Shown: one piece after another, positions 58,797-64,000 of the stretch
How positions within the stretch are numbered: position 1 is the stretch's first letter
How the letters are laid out: each line of letters begins with the position of its first letter
Assembly (NCBI GenBank): GCA_002083365.1
Contig: LVWS01000033.1
Location: forward strand, 248,001-312,000
Length of the DNA stretch: 64,000 nt
Direction of reading: 5' to 3'
Source of the DNA: Nitrospira sp. SG-bin1
GTDB lineage: Bacteria; Nitrospirota; Nitrospiria; Nitrospirales; Nitrospiraceae
Position numbers and translations under genes: made by a program
The notes under the pieces: generated by a model
The model's input: the letters and a program-made list of their open reading frames with translations, nothing else
Database searches by the model: none
What the model was told of the DNA's origin: nothing

Positions 58797-59330
58797 TCAA
58801 CCGAGGATGGCAGGGCCGCCTCGAGCTTCCGCGATGTTCCCAAAGAATGCGGTGCCTGAACCGACCCGGCAATAGTGGGGGGTGACCTCCACCAGTATTC
58901 CCTTGTGTGAATACAGCGTTCCACGAGCCAGATCGACTCGTTGCTCCGATACCATTCGCGCTTCGAATACGACGTGGCTTGACCGCACATCGATGACTCG
59001 TAGAGAGGGACCATCCTGTGACGAGAGGCTGTGGGCGGGAGGAGCGTCGACGGTAAATCGCCCCTGCTCGTTCACGGTGAGAACATTTCTTCGTACATGG
59101 GCGATACGGACTCCGTGTTCATTGTAAAGATCGAGGGTCGCGAGAAGCAGCCTTTGCTCCGGTCTCACCTCGACGACGAGTTGCTCTTTCCCATGAATGG
59201 TGACGACACCGTTGGTGCTGCGAAAGATATTGGATCCAATGCGAAGTTCAAGTCTGGGTTTGGAAAGCACCCCCGCCGTTGCCGCATGGCCAAGCGATTC
59301 GGTCTTGCGGAACGGCACCGGATCGTTCAT
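58797..59330 (-). CDS. Hypothetical beta-rich protein
   Basis: 177 residues, not recognised. It has no signal peptide or transmembrane helix. The sequence alternates hydrophobic strands (LELRIGSNIFRSTNGVVTIH, LLLATLDLYNEHGVRIAHVR, RVIDVRSSHVVFEARMVSEQ) and ends GSGTAFFGNIAEARGGPAIL. This resembles repeated beta-sheet modules that bind ligands, but no family name can be given. It lies 243 bp before the tRNA-Glu gene, outside the prophage, on the opposite strand. Confidence 0.5.
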   Translation of the reverse strand: MNDPVPFRKTESLGHAATAGVLSKPRLELRIGSNIFRSTNGVVTIHGKEQLVVEVRPEQRLLLATLDLYNEHGVRIAHVRRNVLTVNEQGRFTVDAPPAHSLSSQDGPSLRVIDVRSSHVVFEARMVSEQRVDLARGTLYSHKGILVEVTPHYCRVGSGTAFFGNIAEARGGPAILG

Positions 59331-59572
59331 ACAAACCTCAAATCACGGTAGTTCCAAGACCCGCGAAGGTTCGCAGGTCAACACGAATATTAGGAAGGCT
59401 ATGATGTTTGAGGAGTCCTGTCAAGGACCCGTACGCGAGGATCGGGATATATTATGGCCATGTGGAGTAGGCCCGAATGGACGACCTCACAGAGCCCTTC
59501 ACCAAGAGAGAGGCTTCATTGCAAACTGAAAACCGCTTATGCTACGGTCCAGCTTTCGATCAGTTCGGGAGT

Positions 59573-59650
59573 GGTCCCATCGTCTAGCCTGGCCTAGGAC
59601 GGAGCCCTCTCAAGGCTTAAACACGGGTTCGAATCCCGTTGGGACCACCA
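59573..59650 (+). tRNA. tRNA-Glu (CUC anticodon)
   Basis: 78 nt including encoded CCA. The acceptor GGTCCCA/TGGGACC is perfect. The anticodon arm is GAGCC-CTCTCAA-GGCTT, giving anticodon CUC; the outer pair is G-T. The T arm is ACGGGTTCGAATCCCGT. The 3' half also forms the integration site of a prophage whose integrase gene ends inside the tRNA. Confidence 0.92.
59594..59650 (-). other. Prophage attachment region (attL) at the tRNA-Glu 3' part
   Basis: The integrase stop codon is at 59594 inside the tRNA gene, so the last about 19 codons of the integrase are encoded by the tRNA sequence read on the minus strand (GWWSQRDSNPCLSLERAPS). That arrangement is typical where a tyrosine integrase uses the 3' end of a tRNA as attB. 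The attR copy would lie beyond the window. The exact crossover bases cannot be seen. Confidence 0.7.
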
Positions 59651-60841
59651 CCCTTTCTCTTCATCTCTCCGCGAGTTAGCCACTTTTGTCTCTGCCGTTC
59701 TCTCCTCGGCCGGAATTCCATAGGACAAACCATAGGACAAAAGGGCGTTGTGAAGCAGAGAAACTGCAGCCCGTAGCTGTTGATTCCAGCCATAGCCGCC
59801 GTGCGAATACGCTGCAGTCATCGACTCGCCACCAAGTTGATCGGGTCCCATTCCCCGCAGCCGATGCCCTAATAGGGTGGCCCTCACTTCCAGTGGCACG
59901 CCGAGGTTCTGCAGCCATGTGGCGAAAGTATGGCGGAGATCATGGAAGTGGAGATCGATCACCTTCGATTCCGTCGCCAACCGCCTCCAGAAAATGCTAA
60001 ACGCGGCAGGAGTCCACCGCCTGAATATTCTCCCGTCTACATGGGTGATCGCCCCGCGTAGGGCTGCGTAGGCGGCAGGCGTGAGGGGAATTTCACGGGG
60101 TGTCTGCTTCAGCCGGCTCCGTGATGGAGGCAAGATCAGCCACCAGCCGTCATCCCGCTTCCGCATCCAGGTCCGATCGATCTCCAGAATCTTGGCTTCT
60201 CGAAGTCCGGTGTTGAGAGCAACTGTCGCGATTCGCCAGAACTCGGCTGGGTCATACTCATGGCCGCCGATCTTCTTCAGCCGGCGCTCGTCCGCCTTGG
60301 CTCTGATCACCTTCAGTTCTTCGATGGTTGCCACTCGCTCTCGGGTTACCACGTCGGGCAGTTCGACCCGCTTCAGTCGGTTCTTATCCAGCTTGTCGAA
60401 GTCCACGGCCAGATTCAGAATCCGCATGAGAACGTTCCACTCGCGCCTAATCGTCCAGGGCGCTGCCTTCGCAGCAAGACGGGCGGTAATGTACGCCAGC
60501 CCATCTTCAGCCGTGAGGGAATCAAGCGGACGATCTCCGAACCGGGGAAGCAGATGAGTTTCAATCACCGATTCCGGTCTGGCCAGATCAAACCGTTTCT
60601 TCACACGCATCGTTTGCCAGTACAGGGGAAGAAAATCTTTGAAGAGGAGGGAGACGGAGCGGGGTGTAACCTGCTGCTCGTTCCGCTGAATCTTGGCGAT
60701 CATGGCGATCGCCGCTTCTTCGGCCTGCTCCTTGGTCAGGTTGTACCCAAGGAGCGGACGGTACCGTTTGCCTTTCCATCGGATGTACAGGTCAAAGGCC
60801 AAGCCTTTCTTCGTCTGCCGAGTGGTGATGGTGTAGGCCAT
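59594..60841 (-). CDS. Tyrosine-recombinase phage integrase
   Basis: 415 residues from the ATG at 60841. The N-terminal SAM-like core-binding domain follows an arm-type DNA-binding part (GLAFDLYIRWKGKRYRPLLG). Catalytic residues: Arg in NTGLREAKILEID, His-x-x-Arg in FHDLRHTFATWLQNLG, His in TLLGHRLRGM and Tyr in SMTAAYSHGGYG. The C-terminal tail is encoded by the tRNA-Glu gene. It integrates the element at that tRNA. The start of the next gene (HTH) is 9 nt upstream, so the two are co-transcribed. Confidence 0.95.
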   Translation of the reverse strand: MAYTITTRQTKKGLAFDLYIRWKGKRYRPLLGYNLTKEQAEEAAIAMIAKIQRNEQQVTPRSVSLLFKDFLPLYWQTMRVKKRFDLARPESVIETHLLPRFGDRPLDSLTAEDGLAYITARLAAKAAPWTIRREWNVLMRILNLAVDFDKLDKNRLKRVELPDVVTRERVATIEELKVIRAKADERRLKKIGGHEYDPAEFWRIATVALNTGLREAKILEIDRTWMRKRDDGWWLILPPSRSRLKQTPREIPLTPAAYAALRGAITHVDGRIFRRWTPAAFSIFWRRLATESKVIDLHFHDLRHTFATWLQNLGVPLEVRATLLGHRLRGMGPDQLGGESMTAAYSHGGYGWNQQLRAAVSLLHNALLSYGLSYGIPAEERTAETKVANSRRDEEKGWWSQRDSNPCLSLERAPS

Positions 60842-60849
60842 AGCTTGGG

Positions 60850-61128
60850 TTACCGATATCGAGCGCTGCGATGGTAAACGCGTGGGACGGAAATGTCCAC
60901 GATGCCTGAATACTTTTCGCCCCAAGTATCCGGAATCTTTGCTTGAGGTGTCGGTTGATTCTCAACAACTACGCGGCCTTGTTTCATCCACGCCTCTAGC
61001 TCTTCCTGGTCGAACAATAGGACTCGTGAGCCAGGGCGCCGGTACCGCGGAATGTCCTTCCGCTGGTACAAGTTGGAGCAGGACATCCGGAGAAACCGTG
61101 CGGCTTCTTGAAGATTCAAGGGTCTCAT
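60850..61128 (-). CDS. Excisionase-like HTH protein
   Basis: 92 residues. MRPLNLQEAARFLRMSCSNL, then YQRKDIPRYRRPGSRVLLFD and EELEAWMKQG match the AlpA/HTH_17 excisionase type. It should act as the recombination directionality factor or as a regulator for the integrase encoded 9 nt later. The C-terminal half (residues 55-92) lacks similarity and may be a non-conserved tail. Location and size support the call. Confidence 0.85.
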   Translation of the reverse strand: MRPLNLQEAARFLRMSCSNLYQRKDIPRYRRPGSRVLLFDQEELEAWMKQGRVVVENQPTPQAKIPDTWGEKYSGIVDISVPRVYHRSARYR

Positions 61129-61198
61129 GCACAGTCACGCTGTCTGTTGAATCAACTCAATGGTATAAAGTTACGACGAGAAATCCAGACTCCCAACG

Positions 61199-63247
61199 TC
61201 AAGCCCGTACCCCTCTGATGTGCATCACTGACTGCATGTTGTCGAATACGGTCTTCGCAATGGTGCGTCCGTCGAGTTCAACGTTGATCGTCACCGGTCC
61301 TCCTCGGCCACCCCCACCGCCCATCGCGTCGCGCATGAACGCCGCGCCGCGCTTGTTCAATGGAATCACCGCCTCTTTTTTAGTCTGACCTTCGCCGATC
61401 ATTGCCAGGGTCGGCCCAGTTGTGATGCCGCCGTCGGCAAAGGCAAAGGCCATCAGCGTCCCGATCGCGGCTCCGATCAAGGCCACGCCGGCGAGAATCG
61501 CCACCGCGTAGGGAATGCCGAAAATTGTGGATGAAGCAGCGCCTGCAATGGACGACAAAAAGGCCATGAGGGCTTTCCCTATGGCAACGAAAAAGGGGAT
61601 GAGCGTCTCAGTGAAGAATCCCATGATGGCCCCGCTCACGGTTCCAAATATACCGGTAATTGCTCCAGCAGCCGCACCCCAAATGCTCACCGTGGCCCCC
61701 GCCGCCGCCGCATCGCCGGCGACGATCGCGCCATTCTTCGTCGTGTTTATCGCCAGCTGCAGGGCGCTCTGCGTGGCCAACCCGATGCCGAGTTGAATGA
61801 ATGCGGAGAGGGCCGTCGTGGCAATAGACTCCATGGTGGCCTTCCAGTCGTTTCCCTTGATGATCTGCGCCGCAAGCGCGTTCGACATCGTGCTGCTCGC
61901 ACTGGTCCACACGCTCATGACGGTATTGGCGACTTGCCGTGACGTGCTGTCCATATTGGTTGCGAGCTCACGGAAGACTTCCCACGTCCCTTGCGCGGCC
62001 ACCCTGGCCGGCGCTGTCATCCGTTTATCCAACATCCGCATGTGATCGCCGATCTCCTCGACCATGTCCGGGACTTCCGATCCGCCGACCACTTCATGAC
62101 GCAGCCGTTTAAAGATGTTCAGCACCGCATCAGCCGCTTTCTGAACCGGGGCCACGATCGCCATGAGCTTGTCGGACAGCCACATCTTTATGGCTTCGAC
62201 CATGCCCGTGACAGTTTCGATGACCGATTGCTTGAGCCTGGTAAAATTCGCCGCGATGGCGCCGACAGCCCCTACGATCCCCGTGACGATCGCCCCGCCG
62301 ACCATGAGCGGCCCGAGCCCTGCCGACACCGCCACCATGAAGGCGCCTATGGTCGCAATGATCGGCCCTGATGCGGCAAACGCCACCGCGAAGATCGTGA
62401 TCGCTTGCTGCGTTCCGGCGTCGAGTCCCTGCCACCACCGATTGAACGCGCCGAGGGTTTGCGTCAACACGTCGATGACCTCGCGCAATGGCCCGGCAAA
62501 CGTCGAGGCAATCGTGCGGCTGAACCCGGCCATGGTCCGCCCGAGGTCGCCGAAGCTATCGTCAAGCTGTTGTGCCGAGGCTAGGGCGCCACTTGCCAGC
62601 ACCAAGCCGAGGGCTTCCGCCTGTTGTCCTGATTTTTGAAACCCATCCGCCACCTCACCCAAAATCGGCACCAGGCTCAGGCCGTCTCGCCCGAAGGTAT
62701 CCACCAGGGCGGCGTTTCTCAGGAGGGGATCTTGGATTTTGGCGATTGCGCCCGCGAGTGTCAGAAACACTTGCTCCGGATTTTTGTCGCGCAACGCATC
62801 GACGCTCAAACCGATCTTGTCCAGGTTGTCCAGCGCTCCCTTCTCACTGGCGAAGGCATCCGCCGTCAGGGTTGACAGTTTTTTGAATCCCGGAATGAGA
62901 TCATTCACCGACAGGTTGACGCGGCTCAGCGCGAAGTCCCATTTTTGGATGGTCTCTTGGGAGATGCCGGTCTGTTGGGAGAGGATTTCGATATTCTCGG
63001 CAAATGACCCCAGCTCTTTCGCCGCCGCGAGCCCTAAAGCTCCCAGCGCCGCGGCCGTCGCGGTAATCTGGCCGCCCACCTTCAGAAAGCCCATCCCCAT
63101 ATTGCGTAGGCCGGATTGCGCCTCATCGAAGTGACGACTCGCTGATTCTGTCGACCCCATGAAACTCTTGATTGCGTCATCCGCCACCTTCAGCGCCTTC
63201 AGCAGTGGATTGTTGTCTGCAACTAGCTCCAGAGCAATTCGATTCAT
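61199..63247 (-). CDS. Phage tail tape measure protein
   Basis: 682 residues. The N-terminus begins MNRIALELVADNNPLLKALK and contains repeated helices (SRHFDEAQSGLRNMGMGFLK). Then come several hydrophobic segments (GPIIATIGAFMVAVSAGLGP, GGAIVTGIVGAVGAIAANFT, GIPYAVAILAGVALIGAAIG), and the C-terminus has FADGGITTGPTLAMIGEGQT and GRGGPVTINVEL, typical of tape measures. The protein sets tail length and enters the host membrane. It begins only 43 nt after a 17-codon frame with the same N-terminal pattern. No other tail gene is next to it, which is unusual. Confidence 0.92.
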   Translation of the reverse strand: MNRIALELVADNNPLLKALKVADDAIKSFMGSTESASRHFDEAQSGLRNMGMGFLKVGGQITATAAALGALGLAAAKELGSFAENIEILSQQTGISQETIQKWDFALSRVNLSVNDLIPGFKKLSTLTADAFASEKGALDNLDKIGLSVDALRDKNPEQVFLTLAGAIAKIQDPLLRNAALVDTFGRDGLSLVPILGEVADGFQKSGQQAEALGLVLASGALASAQQLDDSFGDLGRTMAGFSRTIASTFAGPLREVIDVLTQTLGAFNRWWQGLDAGTQQAITIFAVAFAASGPIIATIGAFMVAVSAGLGPLMVGGAIVTGIVGAVGAIAANFTRLKQSVIETVTGMVEAIKMWLSDKLMAIVAPVQKAADAVLNIFKRLRHEVVGGSEVPDMVEEIGDHMRMLDKRMTAPARVAAQGTWEVFRELATNMDSTSRQVANTVMSVWTSASSTMSNALAAQIIKGNDWKATMESIATTALSAFIQLGIGLATQSALQLAINTTKNGAIVAGDAAAAGATVSIWGAAAGAITGIFGTVSGAIMGFFTETLIPFFVAIGKALMAFLSSIAGAASSTIFGIPYAVAILAGVALIGAAIGTLMAFAFADGGITTGPTLAMIGEGQTKKEAVIPLNKRGAAFMRDAMGGGGGRGGPVTINVELDGRTIAKTVFDNMQSVMHIRGVRA

Positions 63248-63290
63248 ATCCCTCTCCTTGATGGCCTACGCGAAAAGCTTACTGATCCTC

Positions 63291-63344
63291 TCAGATCTTC
63301 CTGTTGGCATCGCCAGTGAGTTCGAGCGCCAGTCTATTGGCCAT
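63291..63344 (-). pseudogene. 17-residue frame resembling the start of a tape-measure protein
   Basis: It encodes MANRLALELTGDANRKI then stops; AAAGGAG lies 6 nt before the ATG. The pattern NRLALELTGDAN is close to NRIALELVADNN at the tape-measure start. This suggests that a second, tape-measure-like gene began here and was cut short, or that a deletion joined two gene starts. It could be translated as a peptide, but a scar is more likely. Confidence 0.5.
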
Positions 63345-63357
63345 CTGTCTCCTTTCG

Positions 63358-63843
63358 TCAGCTATTTAAGAACCGAGCAATCCCCGGCAATTCTGTTTGA
63401 TTGCCGTCCGGCAACCGCTGTACCCGAGGACCCTGCGTCGGTGTCGCGCCCAAATCGTTGAGGCACTTCCGATAGCCGGCCAGGGCCTCGGCACGCTGTC
63501 TAATTTGCGGGTATTCTCTGATCATGCGGCTACCCGACTCGGTAACTGTCTCGTACGTTTCGCCATTTTTTTCGATGAATTGTTGTGCCCGCCGGTACTG
63601 TGCGAAGTATTGGCACGCCACGAGCACGATCCCGAAATGGGCAGGGCTAAGAATGCCGCTTTCGTCGGCCAGCTCCCGAACGAGCTCATCCCATTGCGCT
63701 GCGGCCTCAGCATCCAACCAACTCGGCTTTGATGGGGCCCCAGCTTCAAATGGCGCGTCGCTTGTTCGGACACGCGATCGATCCGGGCGGTGCGTCCCTT
63801 GTAAAATTTTCAGATTGTTTGGTTTAGGACGTCGTCCAGGCAT
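63358..63843 (-). CDS. terS: Phage terminase small subunit, P27 family
   Basis: 161 residues from the ATG at 63843, the family start MPGRRPKPNNLKILQGTHRP. GAPSKPSWLDAEAAAQWDEL and HFGIVLVACQYFAQYRRAQQ are P27-type features. It recognises phage DNA for packaging. The large terminase, portal and capsid genes normally come next, but here only a 13-nt gap and a truncated frame separate it from the tape-measure region. So packaging would need genes elsewhere or is lost. Confidence 0.9.
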   Translation of the reverse strand: MPGRRPKPNNLKILQGTHRPDRSRVRTSDAPFEAGAPSKPSWLDAEAAAQWDELVRELADESGILSPAHFGIVLVACQYFAQYRRAQQFIEKNGETYETVTESGSRMIREYPQIRQRAEALAGYRKCLNDLGATPTQGPRVQRLPDGNQTELPGIARFLNS

Positions 63844-63844
63844 C

Positions 63845-64000
63845 CTACATGCCTCCGTTCTGGCGAGATGGCCGCACGGTTGCGGACGTGTGAGGCTCAA
63901 CTAAAAGATCGCGGCACACCTCACGATATTGCGCGACACAAGCGGCGTGTGACTCGGCCATTTCCTCGGTGCGTCCGTGCCGGGTCATCTCTTGATTCAA
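63845..64000 (-). CDS. Partial small open frame at the window edge, upstream of terS
   Basis: The frame is open from the right edge to TAG at 63847-63845, ending RPSRQNGGM, 2 nt before the terS ATG. It includes MTRHGRTEEMAESHAACVAQ, helical and polar, not recognised. Its 3' end carries the GGAGG that serves terS (in AACGGAGGC), so translational coupling is likely. Start is unknown (ATG at 63988 is possible). Small genes or HNH endonucleases commonly precede terS. Confidence 0.4.
   Translation of the reverse strand: MNQEMTRHGRTEEMAESHAACVAQYREVCRDLLVEPHTSATVRPSRQNGGM

Noticed and set aside
59331..59572. tRNA-Glu promoter
   Set aside because: TTCATT and TATGCT at 17 bp are too far from consensus at the -35 for a confident call.
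1..64000. CRISPR array or cas genes
   Set aside because: No regularly spaced direct repeats of 25-40 bp and no Cas-like proteins were seen. The short repeats at 10988, 20521 and 34719 are too short and too few.

Overview
The window is GC-rich bacterial chromosome. Gene content suggests an environmental, metal-exposed, redox-stressed bacterium, and a member of the Nitrospirota (Nitrospira-like) is my best guess. The reasons are the many universal stress proteins, a PPi-type phosphofructokinase, a rubrerythrin/GlpC-like/DUF3501 cluster, a complete ISC operon and several small c-type cytochromes. The taxonomic call is an inference from gene content only; no marker gene here is decisive.

Layout. 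(1) 1-7.5 kb: metal and metalloid resistance (end of arsM, arsC; a CusBA/CzcBA-type RND pair) with small exported or membrane proteins between them, including a secreted protein built on a repeated ERIG-GGSTYS motif and a 25-residue peptide next to a hairpin that occurs twice. (2) 7.5-13.6 kb: a decayed cytochrome c, a Lon-like protease coupled to a hibernation-factor/cold-shock fusion, an APH-like plus CysC-like kinase pair, and a Phd/RelE-type toxin-antitoxin. (3) 13.6-20.3 kb, minus strand: a tight run joining a 31-residue membrane peptide, an MgtE-type transporter lacking its N domain, a double USP, a zinc ribbon, a cytochrome c, nicotinamidase, nicotinate phosphoribosyltransferase, a pentapeptide-repeat protein and a hydrolase. 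(4) 20.6-27.2 kb, plus strand: three more USP genes, a cupredoxin-like protein, DUF2934, an unknown 459-residue protein, PPi-type phosphofructokinase and a MarR regulator with a four-Cys tail. Regions 3 and 4 read together as an energy- and redox-stress island. (5) 27-36 kb: lipoproteins, the rubrerythrin cluster, a two-domain PTPS/QueD protein, a second toxin-antitoxin beside an HsdR remnant, a duplicated His-rich exported protein, and thioredoxin/peroxiredoxin. (6) 36-51 kb: typA with a terminator-like hairpin at its predicted 5' end, a large hybrid histidine kinase, PBP1A, and the ISC operon (iscR-iscS-iscU-iscA-hscB-hscA-iscX) with ferredoxin transcribed divergently across a 25-bp palindrome. 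(7) 51-59 kb: gltX, two tRNA-Gln genes, a DUF433/PIN-like toxin-antitoxin containing a decayed piece of the neighbouring alcohol dehydrogenase gene, adh, yacG and glnS. (8) 59.5-64 kb: a tRNA-Glu(CUC) used as an integration site, with an integrase whose 3' end runs into the tRNA, an excisionase-like gene, a tape-measure gene and a P27-type small terminase. Between the last two there is only a 17-codon frame, so the prophage appears to have lost its head module or to have been rearranged.

Most function calls come from recognisable motifs in the translated frames and no database search was run. Start codons were moved from the longest frame where a Shine-Dalgarno sequence, lipobox, signal peptide or family N-terminus favoured another site.
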